64,000 nt of DNA, from the NCBI GenBank assembly GCA_900319625.1, contig ONPD01000013.1, positions 1 to 64,000 on the forward strand. The letters run 5' to 3'. This DNA is from an uncultured Treponema sp. (GTDB lineage Bacteria; Spirochaetota; Spirochaetia; Treponematales; Treponemataceae). The notes beneath the pieces are model-generated. The model was not told the origin of the DNA, made no database searches, and saw only the letters and a list, made by a program, of their open reading frames with translations. The position numbers and the translations under genes are program-made. Positions 8,389 to 16,239 of this stretch are shown here, piece after piece. How positions within the stretch are numbered: the first letter of the stretch is position 1; the number at the start of each line of letters is the position of its first letter.

Positions 8389-8426
8389 AAAAATTATCTG
8401 ACGCGACCGGAAGTTAGATAATTTTT
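8389..8426 (+). terminator. Intrinsic terminator after the beta-CASP gene
   Basis: A 14-bp stem (8389-8402 with 8413-8426, one G-T pair) encloses a 10-nt loop and ends in five T. The A-run at its base makes it potentially usable on both strands. Confidence 0.8.
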
Positions 8427-8448
8427 GCAGGTGTGTCTATTTTTGGTG

Positions 8449-8477
8449 TTTACATCTAGTGTTAAAAGTATTATTAT
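8449..8477 (+). promoter_or_regulatory. Probable pflB promoter
   Basis: TTTACA (8449-8454), 17 nt, TATTAT (8472-8477). The predicted start near 8484 leaves an unusually long leader of about 115 nt before pflB. Confidence 0.5.
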
Positions 8478-8568
8478 GAATACGAATGACGCTAGGGAAA
8501 GTTTTTCCGCGTATTTTGTATTTTCACGGGAAAGTATAAAATTGGGCGCCAGTTTGTAAATATATCTT

Positions 8569-8584
8569 CCGGTAAAGTTACCGG
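8569..8584 (+). promoter_or_regulatory. Leader hairpin before the pflB ribosome-binding site
   Basis: CCGGTA-AAGT-TACCGG forms a perfect 6-bp stem ending 5 nt before the AGAGG ribosome-binding site. It could affect mRNA stability or translation; no T-run follows, so it is not a terminator. Confidence 0.45.
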
Positions 8585-8599
8585 TGAAAAGAGGTTTAT

Positions 8600-10957
8600 A
8601 TGACTTTAAGACCAGAATGGGAAGGATTCAAGGGACGTCTTTGGACAGAAGAAGTAAACGTTCGTGACTTTATTCAGAATAACTACACACCTTATGATGG
8701 TGATGAAAAATTCCTGGCAGGCCCTACAAAGGCTACAGAAAAACTTTTTGATGAACTTCAGAAACTTCAGAAAGAAGAACACAACAAGGTTTCTATCGGT
8801 AAAGATGGAAAGAAGAGAACTGGTGTTCTTGACCTTGAAACAAAAGTTGTAACAGGTCTTACAGCTTACGGTGCTGCATATATTTGTCCGGAAGGAAAAG
8901 AACTTGAAAAGGTAGTAGGTCTTCAGACTGATAAACCTTTGAAACGTGCTTTCATGCCTTACGGTGGAATTAACATGGCTGTACAGTCTTGCGAGATGTA
9001 CGGTTATGAAGTAGATCCAGAACTTAAAAAGATTTTCACAGAATATCACAAAACACATAACCAGGGTGTATTTGATATCTACACTCCAGAGCACCGCGCA
9101 GTTCGCTCTGCTCACATTTTGACAGGTTTGCCTGATACATACGGTCGTGGACGTATCGTTGGTGACTACCGCCGTGTAGCTCTTTACGGTATTGACCAGC
9201 TTATCAAATACAAGCAGGAAGACTTTGCTAACATCGGTGATGGCACAATGAGCGAAGACGTTTGCCGTCTCCGTGAAGAAGTAACAGACCAGATTAATGC
9301 TCTTAAAGGCATGAAAGAAATGGCTGCTGCTTACGGTTATGATATTTCTAAACCTGCTTCTAACGCACGCGAAGCTGTACAGTGGCTCTACTTCGGTTAC
9401 CTTGCAGCTATCAAAACTCAGAACGGTGCTGCTATGTCTGTTGGTCGTGTATCAACATTCCTCGACATCTACATCAGCCGCGATATGGCTGCCGGAAAAC
9501 TTACAGAAGAAGAAGCACAGGAACTCATTGACCACTTGGTAATGAAGCTCCGCATGGTACGCTTTGCTCGTATCGAATCTTACAACCAGCTCTTCTCTGG
9601 TGACCCAATCTGGGCTACTCTTGAAGTTGGTGGACTTGGACAGGATGGCCGCTCACAGGTTACAAAGAACGACTTCCGCTTCCTCCACACACTGGAAAAC
9701 ATGGGACCTTCTCCAGAGCCTAACCTGACAATCCTTTACTCAAAGAGACTGCCAGAATCATTCCGCAAATACTGTGCTAAGATTTCTATCGATACATCTT
9801 CAGTTCAGTACGAAAATGATGATGTTATGCGCCCAATCTGGGGTGATGACTACTCAATCTGCTGCTGTGTATCAGCTACACAGACTGGTAAGGAAATGCA
9901 GTTCTTCGGTGCCCGCGCTAACCTTGCAAAAGCTTTGCTTTACGCTTTCAACGGTGGTAAAGATGAAGGTCTTAAGAAGGGTATGCAGATTGGTCCAGAA
10001 TATGCTCCAATCACAGCAGATGTTATTGATGCTTCTAACTACAAAGAAGTTGAAAAGAAATACCTTGCAATGCTCGAATGGCTTGCTGACGTTTATGTAA
10101 ACGTTTTGAACGCAATCCACTACATGCACGATAAATACTACTATGAAGCAGCTGAACTTGCTTTGGAAGATACAGATATCAAACGTACATTCGCTACTGG
10201 TATCGCAGGCTTCTCTCACGTAGTTGACTCACTTTCTGCTATGAAATATGCAAAAGTTAAGGTTAACCGTGAACAGGTAGAAGTTAAAGACAAGGCTGGA
10301 AACGTAATTGATCACGTAACACTTGTAAAAGACTTCACAGTTGAAGGTGACTTCCCACGCTATGGTCAGGATGATGACCGCGCTGACGAAATCGCTGTAT
10401 GGCTTTTGAAGACATTCGTTGGAATGATTAAACGTCACCCAACATACCGCAACTCTGAGCCTACAACATCTATCCTTACAATTACTTCTAACGTTGTATA
10501 CGGTAAGGCTACAGGTGCTCTTCCTAACGGCCGCCCAGCTGGCGCTCCATTCTCACCAGGTGCTAACCCATCTTACGGTGCAGAAACAAAGGGTCTTATC
10601 AAGTCTTTGAACTCTGTTGCAAAGCTTCCATACCACTACGCTTTGGACGGTATTTCAAATACTCAGACAATCAACCCTTCAGCTCTTGGACACGATAAGG
10701 CTGAACAGGTTGAAAACCTTGTAAACGTTCTTGACGGTTACTTTGATATGGGTCCAGATTCAGGACACACAGGTGCTCACCACTTGAACGTAAACGTATT
10801 CGGTGTTGAAAAACTTAAGGACTGCCAGGCACACCCAGAAAAACCTGAGTATGCTAACTTCACAGTTCGTGTATCTGGATACGCTGTACGCTTCATCAAC
10901 CTTACAAAGGAACAGCAGGACGACGTTATTGCTCGTACCTGTCATGCAAGTCTTTAG
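8600..10957 (+). CDS. pflB: Formate C-acetyltransferase (pyruvate formate-lyase)
   Basis: The 785-aa glycyl-radical enzyme converts pyruvate and CoA to acetyl-CoA and formate, the main fermentative pyruvate step in strict anaerobes. Catalytic cysteines are in ICCCVS (Cys421-423; the E. coli pair aligns with 422-423), and the radical glycine is Gly760 in RVSGYAV. Length matches the family. Codon choice differs from most neighbours (rich in ACA, GTA, CCA, GCT), as expected of a very highly expressed gene. The start has AGAGG 5 nt upstream. The stop codon sits in the loop of a perfect 11-bp inverted repeat. The activase gene pflA follows after a diguanylate cyclase gene. Confidence 0.97.
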   Translation: MTLRPEWEGFKGRLWTEEVNVRDFIQNNYTPYDGDEKFLAGPTKATEKLFDELQKLQKEEHNKVSIGKDGKKRTGVLDLETKVVTGLTAYGAAYICPEGKELEKVVGLQTDKPLKRAFMPYGGINMAVQSCEMYGYEVDPELKKIFTEYHKTHNQGVFDIYTPEHRAVRSAHILTGLPDTYGRGRIVGDYRRVALYGIDQLIKYKQEDFANIGDGTMSEDVCRLREEVTDQINALKGMKEMAAAYGYDISKPASNAREAVQWLYFGYLAAIKTQNGAAMSVGRVSTFLDIYISRDMAAGKLTEEEAQELIDHLVMKLRMVRFARIESYNQLFSGDPIWATLEVGGLGQDGRSQVTKNDFRFLHTLENMGPSPEPNLTILYSKRLPESFRKYCAKISIDTSSVQYENDDVMRPIWGDDYSICCCVSATQTGKEMQFFGARANLAKALLYAFNGGKDEGLKKGMQIGPEYAPITADVIDASNYKEVEKKYLAMLEWLADVYVNVLNAIHYMHDKYYYEAAELALEDTDIKRTFATGIAGFSHVVDSLSAMKYAKVKVNREQVEVKDKAGNVIDHVTLVKDFTVEGDFPRYGQDDDRADEIAVWLLKTFVGMIKRHPTYRNSEPTTSILTITSNVVYGKATGALPNGRPAGAPFSPGANPSYGAETKGLIKSLNSVAKLPYHYALDGISNTQTINPSALGHDKAEQVENLVNVLDGYFDMGPDSGHTGAHHLNVNVFGVEKLKDCQAHPEKPEYANFTVRVSGYAVRFINLTKEQQDDVIARTCHASL

Positions 10958-11046
10958 ACTTGCATGATTAAGCACAGACCGTTTGCGGACTGTGCGACGT
11001 ATGCTTAGTCTTTAATTAAGGTAACTCTCCTGCCTGACAGGGGAGT
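10942..11046 (+). other. Structured pflB 3' untranslated region
   Basis: Three stem-loops follow one another: 10942-10967 (perfect 11-bp arms, loop TTTA, containing the pflB stop codon), 10972-10995 (GCACAG and CCG stems with one A-A mismatch) and 11024-11046 (9 bp with one G-T). None has a T-run; the terminator is a fourth hairpin just after. They probably protect the abundant pflB mRNA from 3' decay or form a processed small RNA. Confidence 0.6.
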
Positions 11047-11048
11047 AC

Positions 11049-11084
11049 AAAAGCCGCTTCGGTCTTCCGGGGCGGCTTTTTTTT
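11049..11084 (+). terminator. pflB intrinsic terminator
   Basis: AAAAGCCGC (11049-11057) pairs with GCGGCTTTT (11072-11080) around a GC-rich loop, extended into eight T. Confidence 0.9.
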
Positions 11085-11136
11085 GCTTTTTATACTTTTA
11101 AAAGTAAAAAATTTGCTTTTAGAGTTACTTTTTGTG

Positions 11137-11145
11137 TGGTATAAT
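11137..11145 (+). promoter_or_regulatory. Extended -10 promoter of the diguanylate cyclase gene
   Basis: TGGTATAAT is a consensus extended -10 element (TATAAT at 11140-11145). The -35 position is weak. It would give a leader of about 60 nt for the gene at 11214. Confidence 0.45.
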
Positions 11146-11213
11146 GGTTATATTATTGTGTTAAAAAAGTTCGTAATTTTGATTAAAGGTGGAATAAAAC
11201 TCTTTCTGTAAAA

Positions 11214-12917
11214 ATGAAAAACTTTTTATTTAAAAATAAGTTCGATAAATTTACTTTTTTAATAACTTTCGCTGTTATTATCTTCTATATAGTTGCAGCC
11301 TTTATCTTTGATGATTCAGACACAATCCGTATAAGAAAGACACCTTCTGAAATTCCTCTTAAATTATATTTTGATGAAGAATTAACAATTCCTGTAGAGC
11401 TGCCCTTTAATAATAGTAAGTCTCCTCATATTTTTACTGTTTATGCTCATGTTCCTGAGGTAAAAGACGATTCTGTTGTTCAGCTTGAAGGAAAATACCG
11501 TTCACTTACAGCAGATTTGGAAGGAATCAATTTCTTTGCATCTGAAATGCCGCATTTTATGGGAATAAAAACATATGCCGGACGCAATGCCTGTTTTATT
11601 CCTCTGAATTCTCATTGCAGCGGAAAAACCCTTGCCCTTCATATTTCACTTCAGAAAAATCCTTATGGGGCAAGTATTACAAAAACCTGCATAAATACAA
11701 TTCCGGCTTATATAGCCTCGAATCTTTCAAAATGTCTGCCTTCGTATATTCTTTCTTTTCTGCTTTTTATTTGTGCGCTTTTTTCTCTGAATGCATATAT
11801 TTTCAGCTTCCTTTATCAGAAAAAACGGGCCGCAATTGATTTTGACATTTCTGTAGAAACTTTTTTGGTTTCGCTTGCAATTGTAGTCTGGATTATTACA
11901 AATTTTGATGTTCTGGGTGTCCTTGTCGGAAATACAGCCTTTGTTGGAATCCTTAATTATCTTGCTTTTACTTCAATGCCGATTTTCTTTGCAGCCTTTC
12001 TTCATTCAATAAACAAGAATCACAGCAGAATGCTCAGGGGCCTGCAGCTGGCCGCAGAATTTAACCTTTTACTTCAGTTTATACTTTTCCTTATAGGCCT
12101 GGCAGATTTTACCCAGCTTCTTTTTCTGACTCATATAGTGGATGCAGCTGCGATTTTTATGACGCTGAGTGTTGTCTTTGATTTTTCTTCTATTAAGAAA
12201 TATACCCTTGAGCAGAAGGTTTTGTGTCTTGGAAGTGCGATATTTGCCCTCTTTGCCGTTGTAAGTATGGTTCTCTTCATTTTTGGAAGGGATATGAATT
12301 ATATGCTTTTGATTACGCTGGGATTTTTCCTCCTCTTTGGAATGCATATGGCAACAAGTCTTCTTCGCCTGATGACATCCCTTAAAGAACACCAGCGCCT
12401 CCTTGAATCTGAACGCAATTCCTACAAGGATCAGCTTACAAATCTTGGAAACCGCCGCCTTTATTACAGAAAGGTTGCAAAACTTGAAGGCTTGGGAATT
12501 GAAGATGATATTAACTTCATTATGATTGATGTAAACGGACTTAAAACCGTAAATGATACTCTTGGTCACGATGCCGGCGATGAGCTGCTGATAGGCGCTG
12601 CTGTGTGTATGACGGAAGCCTTCCCTGATGCGGAGCTTTTATGTAGAATGGGTGGTGATGAGTTCTTTATCATCGTAAAAGAAAGAGATGATGTTCTTGT
12701 AAAACGTATGAATCGCTTCCTTGCCTATGCAGAAAACTGGAACGGGAAATACATTCAGTCAATTTCTATGTCTTACGGTGTTGCAAATAAAAAAAAGTAT
12801 CCGGGCTTTACTGTTTCTGAGCTTCAAAAAGCCGCAGACGAAGAAATGTACAAATATAAATCAGAGTATTACAAACATAAACATATGCTAGAGGAAGCGC
12901 TGGAGGGGCGTAGATAG
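11214..12917 (+). CDS. Membrane-bound GGDEF diguanylate cyclase (7TM-DISM-like)
   Basis: The 567-aa protein would make cyclic di-GMP from GTP. One membrane segment near residues 15-35 leads to an extracytoplasmic domain (about 36-170), then a block of about seven hydrophobic segments (175-390), then a GGDEF domain with an intact GGDEF motif at 480-484 and an NLGNRRLYY start. This order resembles 7TMR-DISM receptors. It sits between pflB and pflA but has its own promoter signal, and pflA starts 30 bp after its stop. The ribosome-binding site is weak. The ligand is unknown. The catalytic assignment is secure; the link to fermentation is only positional. Confidence 0.85.
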   Translation: MKNFLFKNKFDKFTFLITFAVIIFYIVAAFIFDDSDTIRIRKTPSEIPLKLYFDEELTIPVELPFNNSKSPHIFTVYAHVPEVKDDSVVQLEGKYRSLTADLEGINFFASEMPHFMGIKTYAGRNACFIPLNSHCSGKTLALHISLQKNPYGASITKTCINTIPAYIASNLSKCLPSYILSFLLFICALFSLNAYIFSFLYQKKRAAIDFDISVETFLVSLAIVVWIITNFDVLGVLVGNTAFVGILNYLAFTSMPIFFAAFLHSINKNHSRMLRGLQLAAEFNLLLQFILFLIGLADFTQLLFLTHIVDAAAIFMTLSVVFDFSSIKKYTLEQKVLCLGSAIFALFAVVSMVLFIFGRDMNYMLLITLGFFLLFGMHMATSLLRLMTSLKEHQRLLESERNSYKDQLTNLGNRRLYYRKVAKLEGLGIEDDINFIMIDVNGLKTVNDTLGHDAGDELLIGAAVCMTEAFPDAELLCRMGGDEFFIIVKERDDVLVKRMNRFLAYAENWNGKYIQSISMSYGVANKKKYPGFTVSELQKAADEEMYKYKSEYYKHKHMLEEALEGRR

Positions 12918-12946
12918 ATTTTAGCATCATCATATAGGAGTAAAGT

Positions 12947-13693
12947 ATGGAAGGATATATCCACCAGTTAGAGAGTTTTGGCTGTGCAGACGGTCCTGGA
13001 AGCCGTTTTATCATCTTTTTTTCGGGCTGCGGCTACCGCTGTAAATACTGTCATAATCCCGATACCTGGAAGATGACTGACGGGAAAAAATACACTGCCG
13101 ACCAGCTTATTTCAGAGGCTTTAAGCTGCCGTGCCTACTGGGGTAAAAAGGGAGGAATTACTGTAAGCGGCGGTGAGCCTCTCATACAGATTGATTTTCT
13201 GACAGAGCTTTTTGAAAAGGCAAAGGAAAAGGGAATTAATACCTGTATTGATACTGCGGGCGGCCCTTTCACAATGGAAGGCGATTGGTTCAAAAAGTTT
13301 GAAAAGCTTATGGCTGTAACAGATATCCTTCTTGTTGATATCAAGCATATTGATGAAAAAGAACATGTTGAACTTACCGGCCAGACCCGAGAAAATGTCC
13401 GCCAGATGTTTGAATATCTTGATAAAATCAATAAACCAATCTGGATTCGTCACGTTCTGGTTCCCGGTATTACTGATAACGACGAGTATCTTACAAAGAC
13501 CCGTGATTTTATCCGCACTTTGCACAATGTTCAGCGGGTTGAAATTCTTCCTTACCATGGACTGGGTGCCGCAAAATATAAGGAAATGGGAATTGATTAC
13601 ATCCTGAAAGATACAGAAAGTCCTACAAAAGAACGAGTAGAAAATGCCCGTGCCATTCTTGAGTGTGAAAAATACGACGGCTGGAAAAAATAA
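12947..13693 (+). CDS. pflA: Pyruvate formate-lyase activating enzyme
   Basis: The 248-aa radical SAM enzyme generates the glycyl radical on PFL using SAM and a 4Fe-4S cluster. Cluster cysteines are Cys28, Cys32 and Cys35 in GCGYRCKYCH, followed by a glycine-rich VSGGEPL SAM motif. Length and the DGPGSR start region match PflA. AGGAG precedes the ATG. The stop codon overlaps the start of the alpha/beta hydrolase gene (TAATG), so those two are translationally coupled. Confidence 0.95.
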   Translation: MEGYIHQLESFGCADGPGSRFIIFFSGCGYRCKYCHNPDTWKMTDGKKYTADQLISEALSCRAYWGKKGGITVSGGEPLIQIDFLTELFEKAKEKGINTCIDTAGGPFTMEGDWFKKFEKLMAVTDILLVDIKHIDEKEHVELTGQTRENVRQMFEYLDKINKPIWIRHVLVPGITDNDEYLTKTRDFIRTLHNVQRVEILPYHGLGAAKYKEMGIDYILKDTESPTKERVENARAILECEKYDGWKK

Positions 13694-14508
13694 TGGAAAA
13701 TGAAGAAGTAACTTACGGCTCTGTAAAGGCCTCCGGATCTGAACTTTCTTATGCGAAATTCGGTCACGGAAAGGAAGTTTTTGTCCTGCTTCCAGGCTTA
13801 CATTCAAAAAGCCTTATGCCTTTTGCCCCGGCGGTTGCAAAACAGTACGGAAAGTTTTTAGATTCCTTTACCATTTATATGTTTGACCGTATTTCAAATC
13901 CGCCGGAAGCTTACTCAATCCGCGATATGGCAAAAGACACAATTTCTGCCATAGAGGAACTTAAAATCAAGGACGCCTGTGTGCTTGGCGTTTCTATGGG
14001 CGGTATGATTGCCCAGACGATTGCAGTAGAGCGAAGTGACCTTGTAAAAAAGCTTGCTGTCTGCTCGACAACACCGCGTATGAACGAAAAGAGCCTTAAA
14101 GTAATAGGAGAATGGAAAAGACTTGCGGAAGCTAATCAGCAGAAGGAACTTGCCCAGATGCTTGGAGAAACGATTTATACCCCGGGCTTTTATGAATCCT
14201 ATAAAGATTCCATTATTGAAAGCTTTGCAGGTGCCAGCGGGTCAGAAATCCGCCGCTTTATAATCTGCACAAATGCAATCCTTAATTTTGATATTTCTTC
14301 TGAATTGGGAAAAATTAAAGCGCCTCTTTTTGTAGTTGCCGGTGCTCAAGATCTTATTTTTACCACAGAGCTTGCAGATGAAATTGCAGAAAAAACAGGA
14401 GCAGAAGAATATATCTATCCTAACTACGGACACTCTGCCTACGATGAAGCTCCTGATTTTCTGGATAGGGTCTGGAATTTCTTTAAACCTACTACCTCTT
14501 CTTTCTGA
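13693..14508 (+). CDS. Alpha/beta-fold hydrolase
   Basis: The 271-aa protein carries the nucleophile elbow GVSMGG (Ser101), a late Asp in AGAQDLIF and the catalytic His in NYGHSAYDE, so the triad is complete. The family covers esterases, lipases and C-C hydrolases; the substrate cannot be read from sequence. Its ATG overlaps the pflA stop codon by one base (TAATG), indicating coupled expression. No signal peptide is visible. The product contains no obvious cap-domain signature that would narrow it down. Confidence 0.8.
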   Translation: MENEEVTYGSVKASGSELSYAKFGHGKEVFVLLPGLHSKSLMPFAPAVAKQYGKFLDSFTIYMFDRISNPPEAYSIRDMAKDTISAIEELKIKDACVLGVSMGGMIAQTIAVERSDLVKKLAVCSTTPRMNEKSLKVIGEWKRLAEANQQKELAQMLGETIYTPGFYESYKDSIIESFAGASGSEIRRFIICTNAILNFDISSELGKIKAPLFVVAGAQDLIFTTELADEIAEKTGAEEYIYPNYGHSAYDEAPDFLDRVWNFFKPTTSSF

Positions 14509-14649
14509 AATTTGATAAAATAAAACGATAAAATTATTTGTACTCTTTCTGGAGTTTTATTATGGCTATTGATAAGTGGGAAATCGTAATCGGATGTGAG
14601 ATTCATACTCAGCTTTTGACAAAAACTAAGGCTTTTTGTGCCTGCGAAA

Positions 14650-14699
14650 ATAGATACGGCGGAATGCCTGATACATAGATACGGCGGAATGCCTGATAC
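14650..14699. repeat. Perfect 25-bp tandem duplication inside gatB
   Basis: Positions 14650-14674 are repeated without change at 14675-14699. Twenty-five bases shift the frame by one and bring a TAG in frame at the junction. One copy restores the family motif [23 protein letters not shown] reading. Confidence 0.95.
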
Positions 14700-15089
14700 T
14701 CGTGTTTGCCCGGTTTGTCTGGGACTTCCTGGAGCTATGCCCCGCATTTCCAAGGGCTATGTTGAACTTGGAGCTGTTGCGGGACAGGCTTTGAACTGCC
14801 ATATTGCGCGCTTTACAAAATTTGACCGCAAGCACTATTTTTATCCTGACCTTGCAAAGGGCTATCAGATTACCCAGTACGATATTCCTCTTTGTACAAA
14901 CGGATATGTTGACCTGCCTTTCAGAAGTTTTCCAAAGGATGAGCAGCCGGGCGGGGCAAAATGCCGCGACAAGAACTTTATCGGGGAAAACTGCATTATT
15001 GAAAATGAAGGAAATAAATACCGCCGCGTTCGCGTAGAGCGTATCCACCTTGAGGAAGACGTAGGTAAGTCTTTACACTTGCAGGGCGC

Positions 15090-15121
15090 TCACTCTTACA
15101 TTGACTCACTCTTACATTGAC
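15090..15121. repeat. Perfect 16-bp tandem duplication inside gatB
   Basis: Positions 15090-15105 are repeated at 15106-15121. Sixteen bases again shift the frame by one. One copy restores [16 protein letters not shown], the expected GatB sequence. Confidence 0.95.
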
Positions 15122-16149
15122 TATAACCGCTGCGGAACTCCTCTTATTGAAATTGTAACAAAACCGGATATGTCTTCACCAGAAGAAGCTGCTCTCTTTA
15201 TGCAGACTGTTCAGGAAATCCTTCGCTACGTAAAAGTTACTAACGGTAACCTTGAAGAAGGTAACATGCGCTGTGACGCAAACATCAACCTGAACGTATG
15301 GGAAGACGGAAAACTTTATCATACTCCAATTTCTGAAATTAAGAACCTGAACTCTTTCAAGGCTATTCGCGAAGCATGTACATACGAAGCTCAGCGTCAG
15401 CTTAAGGAATTCCAGGAAGACCGTCAGGAATTCAACCCTGGCTTTAAAGTAACAATGGGCTGGGACGAAGAAAAAGGTCAAACTGTAGTTCAGCGTACAA
15501 AGAACTCATTCGTTGACTACCGCTTTGTTGTAGAACCTGATATCAAGCCTTTCAGCGTAAGCGAAGAACTGATTGCGACAGCCCTTGCAAAGGTAGGCGA
15601 GCTTCCTGAAGCTAAGCGTCAGCGTTACAAGAAAGAATACGGTATGACAGACTTTGACGTAGAAACTATGACTTCTACAAAAGACCTTGCAATGTGGTTT
15701 GAAGAAGCCGCAACAAAGTCAAAGAGCCCTAAGAAGGTTGCAAACCTTATTCTTGCAGAGCTCCTTGCTGTTGTAAACGAAAATAAAGAGACTATTAACG
15801 ATATAAAAATCACACCGGCTCATATTGCCCAGCTTGCTGATGCTTTGGAAGACGGAAAAATTACTTCTAAGCAGGGTAAGGAAGTCTTTGCCGAAATGCT
15901 CTCTTCTAACAAAATGCCTTTGGATATCATCAAAGAGAAGGGTATGGAAGTTGTAAGCGACGCCGGCGAAATTGAAAAGATTGTGCAGGATGTAATTGCC
16001 GCAAATCCTAAGGCTGTAGAAGACTATAAGGGTGGAAAAACAAACGTAGTCGGCTGGCTGATGGGACAGGTAATGAAGATGTCTAAGGGCAAGGCAAATC
16101 CTAAACAGGCAACTGAGCTTTTAAATAAACATCTGGCAACATTATAAAT

Positions 16150-16223
16150 CGCATTTTCTGAAAGAAAATGCGAGGTAGCGGATAACTGCATAAAAGTTTG
16201 CGTTTAGATTTTTATCCGCTACC
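16150..16223. terminator. Convergent hairpins between gatB and the GGDEF-EAL gene
   Basis: A 10-bp stem with a GAA loop (16150-16172) is followed by a perfect 12-bp inverted repeat (16174-16185 with 16212-16223) with a 26-nt loop. T-runs are short, but placement between converging genes points to transcription termination from both sides. Confidence 0.55.
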
Positions 16224-16239
16224 AGCATCTGGCTGCACT

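Larger units (their letters stand above)
14562..16147 (+). pseudogene. gatB: Asp-tRNA(Asn)/Glu-tRNA(Gln) amidotransferase subunit B, frame broken twice
   Basis: GatB with GatA and GatC converts mischarged Glu-tRNA(Gln) and Asp-tRNA(Asn) to the amidated forms. All parts are present in three frames: the N-terminus (14562-14677) with [16 protein letters not shown], the middle (to about 15105) with CPVCLGLPG and HLEEDVGK, and the C-terminus (to 16147) with IEIVTKPD and the tRNA-binding tail. The frame shifts fall exactly at two perfect tandem duplications, 25 bp (14650-14699) and 16 bp (15090-15121). Removing one copy of each restores a single, full-length family sequence across both joins. GGAG precedes ATG 14562. 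As the gene is normally essential where GlnRS is missing, an assembly-join error is at least as likely as real inactivation. Confidence 0.9.

Noticed and set aside
8600..10957. pflB as a recent acquisition, because its codon use differs from its neighbours
   Set aside because: The bias is the kind expected of a very highly expressed gene, and gene context (pflA nearby) is normal.
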